Source: Legionella steigerwaltii
GTDB lineage: Bacteria > Pseudomonadota > Gammaproteobacteria > Legionellales > Legionellaceae
NCBI RefSeq assembly: GCF_001468065.1
Contig: NZ_LNYZ01000001.1
Span: 1-64,000, forward strand
Reading direction: 5' to 3'
Length of the DNA: 64,000 bases
Part shown: piece after piece, positions 18,498 through 27,248 of the stretch
How the letters are laid out: each line of letters starts with the position of its first letter
How positions within the stretch are numbered: the first letter of the stretch is position 1
Program-made: the position numbers and the translations under genes
Notes under the pieces: model-generated
What the model saw: the letters and a program-made list of their open reading frames with translations, nothing else
What the model was told of the DNA's origin: nothing
The model's database searches: none

Positions 18498-19082
18498 TTA
18501 GTCTAGGCATTGTTTGTTAGCAAAACTCTCTGCTTCAGATCGGCTTTTATTCATGCCGCCACTTGAGTAAGCAAATGTATAATTATCGATATAACATTGC
18601 AGTGAATTTTTTGCGTAGAATTTTGACGCTTCATAATCACTAATCTTGGTAGCTGTTTTCTTCGCCTCAGATTTGGTTTTATTCATACCATCGCTTGCAT
18701 AGGCAAATTTATAGGATGGTTTAAATATTTTAAAATAAGCTGCGGGACAAGATTGAGCTGTTACTTGGGTTGCAAATTGTTCTGCTTCAGAGGCTGAATC
18801 ATTTAAACCATCAACACTGTAAGACCATTTATACGCTTCTTTAAAGACCTCAGTTTTATTTCCACAGGTCACATCATTGGGCAAACTGATAACTGCTTCA
18901 ATTTGATTGGATAACTCTTCAGTCATTTTTCGTTGTTCAGTGCTCAACGAATACTCAATATAATAAACTTTTTCCGCTAAGCGATATAATTTTTCATATA
19001 AGCTGTCATTGCTTGTTGATGCCATGGCTGTCATGGATAATGAACACAGTATTAGAGATACTGATTTGTTGATAATTTTCAT
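18498..19082 (-). CDS. secreted protein with three internal repeats
   Basis: 194 aa with an N-terminal signal peptide (KSVSLILCSLSMTAMAST). The mature part has three copies of a roughly 20-residue unit: YKWSYSVDGLNDSASEAEQF (84-103), YKFAYASDGMNKTKSEAKKT (124-143) and YTFAYSSGGMNKSRSEAESF (168-187), about 40 residues apart. Cys in the spacers may form disulfides. The unit Y-x-[WF]-[SA]-Y-[SA]-x-x-G-[ML]-N-x-[ST]-x-SEA is not one I know. Start ATG has GGGA seven bases upstream. Probably a periplasmic or exported protein of unknown role. Confidence 0.75.
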   Translation of the reverse strand: MKIINKSVSLILCSLSMTAMASTSNDSLYEKLYRLAEKVYYIEYSLSTEQRKMTEELSNQIEAVISLPNDVTCGNKTEVFKEAYKWSYSVDGLNDSASEAEQFATQVTAQSCPAAYFKIFKPSYKFAYASDGMNKTKSEAKKTATKISDYEASKFYAKNSLQCYIDNYTFAYSSGGMNKSRSEAESFANKQCLD

Positions 19083-19334
19083 TGTTTTGTCCCTGTTTAA
19101 TCTAAAGTAAGACAGCATTCTAATACATGCGTCAATTTAAGCATACAATATAAAAACTCAATTACTGTTCAGAGGAGCTCAGCCCTAAATTTTTTAGGAT
19201 AATCCTGCCTGAGTCGATGTAGTCAACATACCCAATATTGGTTTTAATGCGAGCGGTATACCAGCCCAGGCAACGCTTATTACGCATGGACAAACTGATA
19301 CATGTCCTGTGAGTGCTGCATAGAACTAAGAAAA

Positions 19335-19356
19335 AGAACAATGAGCTCATTGTTCT
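19335..19356. repeat. 22-bp perfect palindrome
   Basis: AGAACAATGAG|CTCATTGTTCT is an exact palindrome with no loop, in the 310-base gap between 19082 and 19393. It lies 37 bases upstream of nothing on the plus strand; on the minus strand it lies 19 bases after the stop-side end of no certain gene. It could be an operator for a dimeric regulator. The rest of the gap (19083-19392) holds a doubtful 62-codon frame and no supported gene. Confidence 0.5.
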
Positions 19357-19392
19357 ATTGATAAGATAAGAGCGCTTGTTCTGAAGTGGATT

Positions 19393-20466
19393 CTATGGGC
19401 CATTTGCAGCAAGAGGAAATACTTCATTATCTGCATCTGCTTTCATTTTTTGTAATTCTTCTTTCAGACTTGTTTGCTGCTCGAATCGGTGTAGTTCTTT
19501 GAGCTCATCGTCATTATACATACGAAATCCAATAAAGGGTGCGCGCAGCAGTCGTAGTACCACGTTCATAATATGCTGAGGAGGGCTCACTTTTAATACA
19601 TTTTTATTCACTTTCTCTACAAAATAAGCCACTGCTAACTGATATGCAGCAAGTAAGGTGTTTTTTTTAGTCGTTTCAGAAACCTGACCCCAATTCTTTG
19701 GAATGTCTTTTGCTTTTTGTAATTGATCTACTAATTCTTTTACCGCATCAAATGGTTCTTGTAGTTTTGGGGGAAGCTTGGCTAGAGGTTTGTGCTTTTT
19801 AAGATATTCATTATTTTGCTGTATTAATTCGATTAAACCCGTTTGAGCCAGTTGGTAAAAATCCTCTATTTTCGATAGCGCATCACTTAAAGTGAGCGTT
19901 GTTTCAAGTTCTGCTTTTTCGCCACTAATCTTTTTCTTTAGATTGCGAGCGATGGCACGCAATTCTTTAATACCCTCTTCGCCTTGGGCTGCGCTCGTAC
20001 CAATGGTGTCGTCAGTAATTCCATAATAACTCTTAAGCCACTGAATTTCTTCATCCGACACCTTCCATGGTAATTCTTTATCCAATTGAGTCAAGGCAAT
20101 AATAATAGGAGCTTTGATATCCACTTTGCGGATCTCCCGAGCGTAGTACCAAGCCTCTTTAAATGAATCCCTCTCTGATGGATCAATACATATGATGTTG
20201 ACGTCTGAATTTTTTACCGTATTTGGTATAACACCTTGTAAAAACCCATTAAATATATATCTTCGATTGCCAGGAAGAGTAAGTACTTCAAAGTCAAATT
20301 CAGACTTAAATCTTGAAATCTCCATGCCCATCGACGGGGAAGAATGGGGATTATATTTCTTACCTTCTAATACGCTACGGAGTTGCGTCTTACCAGAACC
20401 AGAGCTTCCCAAAAGGGAAACTTTAATAGGTCGAGAATTATTTTTCTTAAAATTTTGTAGGGTCAT
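19393..20466 (-). CDS. Rab-like small GTPase domain protein, candidate effector
   Basis: 357 aa. Residues 14-180 form a Ras-superfamily GTPase: P-loop GSSGSGKT (20-27), a switch-like SPSMGMEISRF, LTLPGNRRY (62-70) where Rabs have the DTAGQE, TQLDKE (126-131, canonical NKxDxx) and TSAAQG (157-162, canonical SAK). The switch II Asp is missing and Gln is Asn, so GTP hydrolysis may be weak or absent. The remainder is helical, with LRLLRAPFIGFRMYNDDEL, ending in a Glu-containing tail. Bacterial Rab-like proteins are known as Legionella and related pathogen effectors. Start codon has no strong ribosome site. Function on host vesicle traffic is inferred only from the fold. Confidence 0.78.
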   Translation of the reverse strand: MTLQNFKKNNSRPIKVSLLGSSGSGKTQLRSVLEGKKYNPHSSPSMGMEISRFKSEFDFEVLTLPGNRRYIFNGFLQGVIPNTVKNSDVNIICIDPSERDSFKEAWYYAREIRKVDIKAPIIIALTQLDKELPWKVSDEEIQWLKSYYGITDDTIGTSAAQGEEGIKELRAIARNLKKKISGEKAELETTLTLSDALSKIEDFYQLAQTGLIELIQQNNEYLKKHKPLAKLPPKLQEPFDAVKELVDQLQKAKDIPKNWGQVSETTKKNTLLAAYQLAVAYFVEKVNKNVLKVSPPQHIMNVVLRLLRAPFIGFRMYNDDELKELHRFEQQTSLKEELQKMKADADNEVFPLAANGP

Positions 20467-20663
20467 TAGTAAGTAAATTGCTCATTTATGATTTATTATT
20501 AGTATAATAATTTGATCAAAAAGAAATCACAATGATTTTTATATGGCAATTAACGCGTACTTGATTATTATATTATTTTTTGAAGAAAATATTATTTAAA
20601 TGGATTAAAAAAATACAATTAAGCTGAATAATGAGAATTAATTCATGATTCAAGGAGGACATG

Positions 20664-21386
20664 ATGCCAACATTTATTGTCAAGTTAATAGGCCGCAAAG
20701 AAGTCGCCGAAAATACAATGGCATTTACATTTGAGAAGCCAGAAGGTTTTACCTTTAAGGCAGGGCAATGCGGTGACTTTACATTAAATAATCCTAAGGA
20801 AACTGACGCAGAAGGGAATACACGGGCATTTTCACTAACCAGTCCGCCTTATGAAAAAGAATTAACTATAACCACACGGGTGCGTGATACGGCGTTTAAA
20901 CGTGTTCTAAAAGCGCTTCCTATAGGCTCTACCCTGCAACTGGTTGGACCTAGCGGTTCTTTTACCTTACATAATAATAAGTCTATCCCTGCGGTGTATG
21001 TTACAGGAGGAATAGGGATTACTCCGGTTAGAAGTATTGTGATGCAGGCAACGCAAGATCAATTGCCCCATCAAATTTTCTTGTTTTATTCCAATCATAA
21101 ACCCGAAGATGCGGCTTTTCTTGACGAATTAAAATCCTTGGAAAGCAAAAATTCCAACTACCACTTTATTCCTACCATGACAAGAATGGCTGAATCAAGT
21201 AAAGAATGGACTGGTGAAAGAGGATATATCGATAAAAAGATGCTTCAAAAATACATCAATGATTTGTCTAAGCCTATTTATTACATATCAGGTCCAGAAG
21301 CGATGGTTACTGCAATGCACAGTATGCTCAATGATGCGGGTGTTGATGATGACAATATTCGTTCAGAAGAGTTTCCTGGTTACTAA
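20664..21386 (+). CDS. FAD-dependent ferredoxin-NADP reductase-like oxidoreductase
   Basis: 240-aa flavoprotein of the ferredoxin-NADP+ reductase superfamily. The N-terminal beta barrel has the FAD motif RAFSLTSPP (about 51-59). The C-terminal half has the NAD(P)H-binding GGIGITPVRS and YYISGPEAMV motifs, and it ends in EEFPGY, with the aromatic residue that stacks on FAD. There is no iron-sulfur or globin domain, so it would pass electrons to a separate partner. The first of two adjacent ATGs (20661) is too close to AGGAGG, so the second is used. Electron acceptor is unknown. Confidence 0.88.
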   Translation: MPTFIVKLIGRKEVAENTMAFTFEKPEGFTFKAGQCGDFTLNNPKETDAEGNTRAFSLTSPPYEKELTITTRVRDTAFKRVLKALPIGSTLQLVGPSGSFTLHNNKSIPAVYVTGGIGITPVRSIVMQATQDQLPHQIFLFYSNHKPEDAAFLDELKSLESKNSNYHFIPTMTRMAESSKEWTGERGYIDKKMLQKYINDLSKPIYYISGPEAMVTAMHSMLNDAGVDDDNIRSEEFPGY

Positions 21387-21528
21387 AATCGATGAATGCA
21401 TTCCTTTTTGTCCGGGGAATCCAAACATGCTGGATATTTCATCCAGTGGAGCGAAGTTAAGTGATTAATAAACTATCTTTCGTCTTATCTTATGATATGA
21501 TTGCCAATTTTTGCAGCGAGAGAAAATC

Positions 21529-22395
21529 ATGCCTTCGAGTCAATTGTCTACATTATGTGATCTGATTGAAAAGCAAAATACCGATCATTTCGCAAAATTT
21601 TATATGTATGTCAGTTTGTTAAATACCCTTACCACAAAAAATAAAACCTTTGCTGGTGGGCTACCCAAATATGCTGGATCTTTTAGCAATAAGGATTTGA
21701 ATCTTGGAGGGGATTTACCCATTCAATTTACTGAGCAGTTATCCTTTTATGCCCGAACATTCCCTAATACACAACCTCATTGGTTGAAGACTCTGCAAGA
21801 AATTGTTATGACCTATATTCGTAGAGGGAAAGTCTCCGATCTCGCCCATATTATTGATCAGATGTTATTCCATCTTGCTGCGATACATGGTAAACAAAGC
21901 CATAATAATGATATTTATAAGGGCATTGATTTTGATAATAAAAAGGAAAGTTTAACTCAATTTATTGATCAGATTTCAGCGTTTAATCACCAATTATTAG
22001 CTACAGCTGATAGTGGTTGTAATGCCACATTATCCGCATTAGCGGCTGTTACGGGATTCGTGCTGATTTTAGCTTCGATTACTTCTATTGCACCTCTTAT
22101 TATCGGTTTACCACTCGTACTTGGCGGAGCGTATGCTACTTATCATTATGTAACTAAAGCTAAGGAACAAGCAGAAGATTTGATAAAGAAATTCGATGCT
22201 ATAGGAGAAAAAGCGGGAGAAATAGCAAAAAGTGAGAGGTCTTTAAGTAAGAATGCCAATCATTATGCATTTTTTACTGCAACATTCAAAACCTTGCCTT
22301 ATGCAGCAGTTACAGTAGGTGAGCAATTAATGTTTGATGAGTCTACACAGCAGCTATGTTCAGGGTTTCGCAGTAATTTGGATAGGATGCCTTGA
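21529..22395 (+). CDS. hypothetical protein with membrane hairpin
   Basis: 288 aa, unrecognised. Residues 165-205 are hydrophobic (LSALAAVTGFVLILASITSIAPLI then GLPLVLGGAYATYHYV), enough for two membrane helices in a hairpin, flanked by soluble helical domains. There is no signal peptide. Such internal hairpins with soluble flanks are common in Legionella effectors and inner-membrane proteins alike. ATG is preceded by GCGAGAGAAA. It is convergent with the next gene. Confidence 0.62.
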   Translation: MPSSQLSTLCDLIEKQNTDHFAKFYMYVSLLNTLTTKNKTFAGGLPKYAGSFSNKDLNLGGDLPIQFTEQLSFYARTFPNTQPHWLKTLQEIVMTYIRRGKVSDLAHIIDQMLFHLAAIHGKQSHNNDIYKGIDFDNKKESLTQFIDQISAFNHQLLATADSGCNATLSALAAVTGFVLILASITSIAPLIIGLPLVLGGAYATYHYVTKAKEQAEDLIKKFDAIGEKAGEIAKSERSLSKNANHYAFFTATFKTLPYAAVTVGEQLMFDESTQQLCSGFRSNLDRMP

Positions 22396-22467
22396 TTTTT
22401 AACATGAGCGGCTCCACACTCAATTCGAGCACGTGATTTTAAATGAAATTTCGCGTGCTCGAAGACC

Positions 22468-23190
22468 TTAGTTAACTATTGAAAATTCGGTTCGCAACTC
22501 ATTTTCTTGAGCATGTTCAACTTTCTTACTGCCGAAAAAAGTATTGCGTACGAAATGATAGCCTGACTTAGTCATTTTGCTTCCTAAAAAACTGGCGCAT
22601 ACTGAAGTACCAATAGCCAGGGAAGTCTCTATTAAACTCATAGGATTAGTTACCAAATTAATGCCTAATGCAACTCCTGTAGTGATGTAATTTGAATTTT
22701 CTTTGCTGTAGCCCCAATATGAATGGAGCGCATACCCCGCTAAAGCTGTTCCTATCGCTGTAGTGGCAGAAGAGCCCATGGCGATCAACAGAAGGGTGCG
22801 AATCCCCTGATTAATCCAATAAATCTTATCTGGGTGATAATGCAAATGTTTTAAATAGTCTGTTGCTCCTTCATTAGCTAAAGTGATTAACATGGAGAGC
22901 AAAAGACCTTGTTGCGCTGCATCATAAATTAATTGTCTTAACTCGGGAGGAAATAGTTCTGATAAATTAATGGATTCAGCTAAGTGACTCATTTGATCTG
23001 GATTATTCAATTCAAGAGGATGAGAATTAACAGGTGGTATTAAATTGGTGGAAGAAAATGCTTGCTGATTATTTATGAAGCATTGATCTGGAGTACAGTA
23101 AGACCCTGAATTCGTCTGACCATTAAAAATACTATAAAACCATCCACCAGATGAATTTTTTTCTTTTTTATGCTTTTCATTGGCTCCCAT
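22468..23190 (-). CDS. hypothetical protein with membrane segments
   Basis: 240 aa, unrecognised. The N-terminal 60 residues are polar with Asn/Ser-rich low complexity. Weakly hydrophobic stretches follow, including LLSMLITLANEG, IRTLLLIAMGSSATTAIGTALAGYAL and YITTGVALGINLV, with a Gly/Ala-rich pattern suited to membrane insertion. The C-terminus is charged (EHAQENELRTEFSIVN) with Glu near the end. The ATG follows AAGGAA. Convergent with 21529. Possible effector by setting only. Confidence 0.6.
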   Translation of the reverse strand: MGANEKHKKEKNSSGGWFYSIFNGQTNSGSYCTPDQCFINNQQAFSSTNLIPPVNSHPLELNNPDQMSHLAESINLSELFPPELRQLIYDAAQQGLLLSMLITLANEGATDYLKHLHYHPDKIYWINQGIRTLLLIAMGSSATTAIGTALAGYALHSYWGYSKENSNYITTGVALGINLVTNPMSLIETSLAIGTSVCASFLGSKMTKSGYHFVRNTFFGSKKVEHAQENELRTEFSIVN

Positions 23191-23436
23191 TATTGTTCCT
23201 TAAAGTCGTAGTGTAAAGAAGTGAGTCATTTTTAATTGATGCAAAACTATAATGGGTAAATTCATAATTGCCAAATTTTATCAAAACAAAAAGGTCATTT
23301 TGTTAATCTGTTTTTTTGACACATAAAAGAAGGAAATACGAATTCAATTATGTAATTTTACATTGCTCTGTTTGCCTATATTTTGTTATATGAATTAGGT
23401 ATGATTACTTTGCAATAAAAATAAATACATGGGGCA

Positions 23437-23652
23437 ATGATGAAAAAATTAGTTCTTATTATGGCATTATTTTCAGTAAACGCGTTTGCTGCTGAAGTCA
23501 ATCCAAATTCTTCTTTAAACAATAATTGTGAAAGCTTAAAAGATCCTGCAGAGAAAAAGGATTGTTTTAATATTGCAAAGAAAAATGAAGCAGAAGAGAA
23601 TTTTAGAAATTTCGAAGAAAACAGTCCCGCTGCTTATGAAGAAAATTTTTAA
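23437..23652 (+). CDS. small secreted hypothetical protein
   Basis: 71 aa with a clear signal peptide (KKLVLIMALFSVNAFAAE; cleavage after AFA). The mature 50 residues contain two Cys, one in NNNCESL and one in KKDCFNI, likely a disulfide, then an acidic end. Two adjacent ATGs are possible; GGGG lies upstream. The spaced Cys with KDCFN resembles small Legionella secreted proteins but no function is known. Confidence 0.65.
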   Translation: MMKKLVLIMALFSVNAFAAEVNPNSSLNNNCESLKDPAEKKDCFNIAKKNEAEENFRNFEENSPAAYEENF

Positions 23653-23659
23653 GCAGCTA

Positions 23660-23682
23660 GGTTGGGTCATTTTGACCCAATC
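23660..23682. repeat. TTGGGTCATTTTGACCCAA hairpin
   Basis: Perfect inverted repeat TTGGGTCA/TGACCCAA around TTT, eight bases after the stop at 23652. Same family as 15945-15968. The rest of 23683-23966 is AT-rich, and I see only a weak palindrome CTATATATACATATAG at its end, 45 bases before the next gene. Confidence 0.6.
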
Positions 23683-23966
23683 AACTCGGCTATAAACATT
23701 CGTGAGCAGCACTCTCCCGCGAAGCACATCATTAAAATTGTTCAAATTCCTCGCGCAGGAGAGGATAAAACTTTAGTAAATTTGCCTGTTTTTAATGGAT
23801 TTTGGTCCTGACATATCATATACATACATTTAAAAACTCAAATTTCCAATTTTTCCTCACTCAAGCCAAAAAGAAACTTTTTATTTAATCGCTCTAACAA
23901 ATGTCCTATTTATGAACTATATATACATATAGTGATCATTTATTGGTCTGTTTCAAGGAGTGAATT

Positions 23967-24296
23967 ATGAAACGAATAATAACATCTTCAACTTTGCTCA
24001 TGTCTTTAAGCTTGGTTGGTTGTAATACAATGAATAATGTAAGCCAATACAGCAATTCAACCGTAGGAGCCGGTGTAAATTATGGTGCTCACGTTGTAGG
24101 TACTGGGGTAGGTTATATAGCTGATACAGGTGCATTCATAGGTAATGGAGTTGGTAGGGTAGTTGATACAGGAGTTGGGGTTGTAACCGGCCATCCCGCT
24201 ACTTACCACCATGCAGGCTATCCTAATAAACATGTTGTTTATCATAATGGCCATCGCTATGTACTCGAAAACGGTCACTATGTTCTTGTACGTTAA
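23967..24296 (+). CDS. small lipoprotein, Gly-rich
   Basis: 109 aa. The N-terminus has a lipoprotein signal with lipobox LVGC (residues 16-19, Cys19). It is followed by Gly/Val-rich repeats (VGAGVNYG, VGTGVGY, IGNGVGRVVDTGVGVV) that read like a glycine zipper, then a His/Tyr/Asn-rich end (YHHAGYPNKHVVYHNGHRYV). Likely an outer-membrane or periplasmic lipoprotein. AAGGAG is nine bases upstream of the ATG. Function unknown. Confidence 0.75.
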   Translation: MKRIITSSTLLMSLSLVGCNTMNNVSQYSNSTVGAGVNYGAHVVGTGVGYIADTGAFIGNGVGRVVDTGVGVVTGHPATYHHAGYPNKHVVYHNGHRYVLENGHYVLVR

Positions 24297-24415
24297 CCCT
24301 AAATGGCTCTTCCTTAATTGATTTAAGGAGGACCACCATAAAATTTTGTAGTTTCTTTGGCTTAGAAATCTAATTTTAGTTTCGATTATAAAATAGTACT
24401 ATGCTCTTAGAGCGG

Positions 24416-24435
24416 GTCTCTTTTCTTTAAGAGAC
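24416..24435 (+). promoter_or_regulatory. hairpin in the leader of the amidase gene
   Basis: Arms GTCTCTT and AAGAGAC with a six-base loop, 39 bases upstream of the ATG at 24475. It could be a small leader hairpin. No known riboswitch pattern. Confidence 0.25.
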
Positions 24436-24474
24436 AAATCAGAACCTTTTCTATTATAAAGATTGGAAGAGCAT

Positions 24475-25857
24475 ATGTCCGAGTTGACTAAGCTTTCAGT
24501 TAAAACATTAGCACAATTAATTCGCTGCCGTGAGTTGACGGTTTCTGAGCTACTTGATTTTTTTATTCGCGAAATCGAAAGAGTAAATCCTAAAATAAAT
24601 GCGCTAGTACAAACTAACTTCACAGCTGCACGTCAAGCTGCTATCGAAGCGGATCAAAAACTCAAAGACTCTCACTTCATACCGGGTGAATTATTTGGTA
24701 TCCCTTTTACAGCGAAAGATTTATATGCTGTTCCAAATCATGTTGTTACTTTTGGGACTAAGGGATTAATTAATACTTTATGCCGTCAGGAAGCAACAGT
24801 TATTAGTCGTTTAATTCAACAGGGAAGTATTTTTTTAGGTTTAACGAATACTCCAGAATTAGGACTTTCATTAGAAACTGATAATTTGGTTTACGGACGT
24901 ACGAATCATCCCATGAACTCTAATTATTCAAGTGGTGGTAGTAGTGGTGGCGAAGCTGCATTAATCGCGAGCCATGCGTCACCAATGGGATTAGCCGGAG
25001 ATCATGGAGGTGGAGCCAGATATCCGGCTCATTGTTGTGGCGTATTCACATTACGGCCTTCATTGGGACGTCTGCCGCAAACAGGGTGTGTGGTGCCAAA
25101 ACGAGGTTGGGTGGCTTTAACCAGTCGGATTGCTCCCATGACTCGTTGTATTGACGATTTAGAAATTTTATTCCATACAATTCAAGGTGGAGATGGTCTT
25201 GATCCATACGCCGAGCGACCTAAACCATCTAAAAAAATTAACTTTGAGAAAAATGTACGTATCGCTTATTTAGTCGATCAAAATTATTCTGATCTGGATC
25301 CGGCGATACCTGTTGCGATCGAAGAAACATGCAAACAACTTGCTCAAGATGGAATGCAGATTGAAACGATAGAAACAACGCTTTTTGAGGAAGGAATTAG
25401 TATTGCAGCACAATTGTTCCAAGCAGATGCTGGAGAAGGTTTAAATAATCTTCTTCATGCACTGGGAACGAAAGAAGTCTCTTCTCAAGTACAATCATGG
25501 TTGGCTCAGCTGCCGGAAAGTCCAATGAATCTAAATCAATATTTAAAGCTTTGGGCAAAGTGGGATGAATATAAGAGCAAGTTTTTACGCTTGTTTCAAA
25601 CTTATGATGTATTATTGTGTCCTGTTTCACCCAAATGTGCGTTACCTCATGGGGAAACGCTTAGGCCCAATGCAATTTGGCCGCTTATTCGTTATACAGC
25701 CAGCATTACTTTAACTGAGTGTCCAGTAGTTGTTGTGCCTTGTGGCACGAATCAGCAACAGCTTCCTATTGGCATGCAAATTATAGCCAAGCCATGGAAC
25801 GATGAATTGGCCTTGACGGTGGCTAAAAAATTGTATGTTTCAATGGGGGAGGGGTGA
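24475..25857 (+). CDS. amidase-signature family protein lacking the Ser nucleophile
   Basis: 460 aa, the normal length of amidase-signature (AS) enzymes. The family core is clear: PFTAKDLY with the catalytic Lys, and the Gly/Ser-rich YSSGGSSGGEAA with the cis-Ser. But the nucleophile motif, usually GSDTGGSIRxP, reads AGDHGGGARYP (24991-25026), so the Ser is Gly. The Asp and Arg around it are kept. Either the enzyme is catalytically dead, or it has changed mechanism. The ATG at 24475 is taken because GGAAGAG precedes it. No partner genes (gatB/gatC) are near, so it is not GatA. Substrate unknown. Confidence 0.82.
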   Translation: MSELTKLSVKTLAQLIRCRELTVSELLDFFIREIERVNPKINALVQTNFTAARQAAIEADQKLKDSHFIPGELFGIPFTAKDLYAVPNHVVTFGTKGLINTLCRQEATVISRLIQQGSIFLGLTNTPELGLSLETDNLVYGRTNHPMNSNYSSGGSSGGEAALIASHASPMGLAGDHGGGARYPAHCCGVFTLRPSLGRLPQTGCVVPKRGWVALTSRIAPMTRCIDDLEILFHTIQGGDGLDPYAERPKPSKKINFEKNVRIAYLVDQNYSDLDPAIPVAIEETCKQLAQDGMQIETIETTLFEEGISIAAQLFQADAGEGLNNLLHALGTKEVSSQVQSWLAQLPESPMNLNQYLKLWAKWDEYKSKFLRLFQTYDVLLCPVSPKCALPHGETLRPNAIWPLIRYTASITLTECPVVVVPCGTNQQQLPIGMQIIAKPWNDELALTVAKKLYVSMGEG

Positions 25858-25884
25858 ATTACCCCTTATTCGACCTATCGGGAA

Positions 25885-25910
25885 CCTTCTCCCCCTTTTT
25901 GGGGAGAAGG
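25885..25910. terminator. CCTTCTCCCC hairpin after the amidase gene
   Basis: Ten-base arms CCTTCTCCCC and GGGGAGAAGG around CTTTTT, followed by GAGTTTTC. Placed between convergent genes it can end both transcripts. The same core recurs in the repeat at 60558-60580. Confidence 0.65.
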
Positions 25911-25929
25911 GAGTTTTCTTATAAATGAA

Positions 25930-26994
25930 TCATATAGTGTGCGAGCTGTCTGTTCTCGGCAGTTCTTCTAATTTTTGTGTGCTCTTAATTTCTTCGATTA
26001 TACACTGAGTAAGATTTTTTTTATCCCCTATAGGGATATCTTTATGGACTTTTGTTACTCGATGAGTTTTGGTTGTGCTGTAGTTCGCATTTAATTCCTC
26101 TAACTCCTCAGAATCTACTACACTGCACCCATCTAAAAAAGTGAAGAGGCGTTCATCTTTTCCGATTGAACCAAAATCTCGAGCTCTTGCATTCATTCCA
26201 TCATAGTCTTTCAGAGTATCCCCCACTGAGAAGAATACTTCTAGAGACCATACTCTTTTTCTAAATCCAGGATTAGTCCAGTCTTGGACATGCAAAATCT
26301 CATCTGAGGGCATAAATCTCCCCAATATTTTACCGGGTCCTCTTACTTGTACCAATTTCATTACATCTTCTGAAACTTTGAGTGCCCATTTGCCATCTCC
26401 CCCACGACCAACGATAATGGTTATTTCATTATTGTTCGCTACTGTATTTGTTATAGATCTATATCCTTCTTCTTGAGGCGAACCTTGGGGTTCATTTTTT
26501 CGTAGTGCATAAATATCAAACATTTCTGGATTTAAAAATGCATGCTTATGTGGAACTGTATACATTTTAGATAATCCCATTACCCAAATGAACCCTCGTG
26601 TGGGAATGAGTGATATGCCTGCAGCATAGGGTTTTACCGTTTGTTTGCAAGGAGATGTAGATAAAAAACAGCTACTTTCATTCTTCTCGGTGTACTCCAC
26701 AATGTCTGTGCTTGCTGTTTTTTTTCTTTGTGCTGAAGACCAACCTAGACAATCTGTAGTCATCGCCTCCATGACTTCTTTAGTTCCTTCGGTTCCTCTA
26801 AAACTTAAATCCTCATCTGATGGAAGACTGTTTTGTAATTGAACAATTCCTTCATCTATCTCTTCTGGCGTTAAAGTGGGATAGGCCATATCCAGTTTGT
26901 CAGGAACAAATAATGAACTACGTACACTTATTGAAGATATAACGCTTCGATTAAAAGTCAATAGTCTTGCCCCTTGTACTAGCTTTGACTTCAT
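25930..26994 (-). CDS. ADP-ribosyltransferase-like protein, paralogue A
   Basis: 354 aa, not matched to a named family. Its sequence has features of an R-S-E class mono-ADP-ribosyltransferase: LSFRGTEG (63-70) with Arg66 like the YRADSR strand, FLSTSP (110-115) like the YVSTS motif, then GFIWVMGLSKMYTV (134-146) like the YIYVIATAP strand, and NNNEITIIVG (187-196) as a candidate catalytic Glu (E190), with SDEILHVQDW (230-239) as an alternative. The whole length is shared with the paralogue at 28923. The C-terminus STQKLEELPRTDS has an E-block. All genes from here to 31573 are on the same strand. ADP-ribosyltransferase activity is inferred, not shown. No signal peptide. Likely effector. Confidence 0.6.
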   Translation of the reverse strand: MKSKLVQGARLLTFNRSVISSISVRSSLFVPDKLDMAYPTLTPEEIDEGIVQLQNSLPSDEDLSFRGTEGTKEVMEAMTTDCLGWSSAQRKKTASTDIVEYTEKNESSCFLSTSPCKQTVKPYAAGISLIPTRGFIWVMGLSKMYTVPHKHAFLNPEMFDIYALRKNEPQGSPQEEGYRSITNTVANNNEITIIVGRGGDGKWALKVSEDVMKLVQVRGPGKILGRFMPSDEILHVQDWTNPGFRKRVWSLEVFFSVGDTLKDYDGMNARARDFGSIGKDERLFTFLDGCSVVDSEELEELNANYSTTKTHRVTKVHKDIPIGDKKNLTQCIIEEIKSTQKLEELPRTDSSHTI

Positions 26995-27248
26995 TTTGGA
27001 TACTCCTATGCTATTTCTGATCTAATTAGTTTCTATAAAGCTAATTAATAATCTTATTGATATAAAAAAAGCATAGTAGAAAATTTGCTTTATGTGTAAA
27101 AATAAATCATTTGATGTTTGTTTTTAAAGAATTATGAAATGAGAGAGATTTTCTAGAATCAGTTTTTGGGGGAATCAGATTAATACAATCATTTTAAGCG
27201 ACTCATGCTGTAATGTAGCAAGTGAAATAGCCTGGTATGACTCAAAGG

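Noticed and set aside
19162-19350. 62-codon minus-strand frame
   Set aside because: It starts inside the 22-bp palindrome without a ribosome site. A decayed fragment is possible but not supported.
24475-25857. Assignment as GatA (Glu-tRNA amidotransferase)
   Set aside because: No gatB or gatC nearby and the catalytic Ser is missing.
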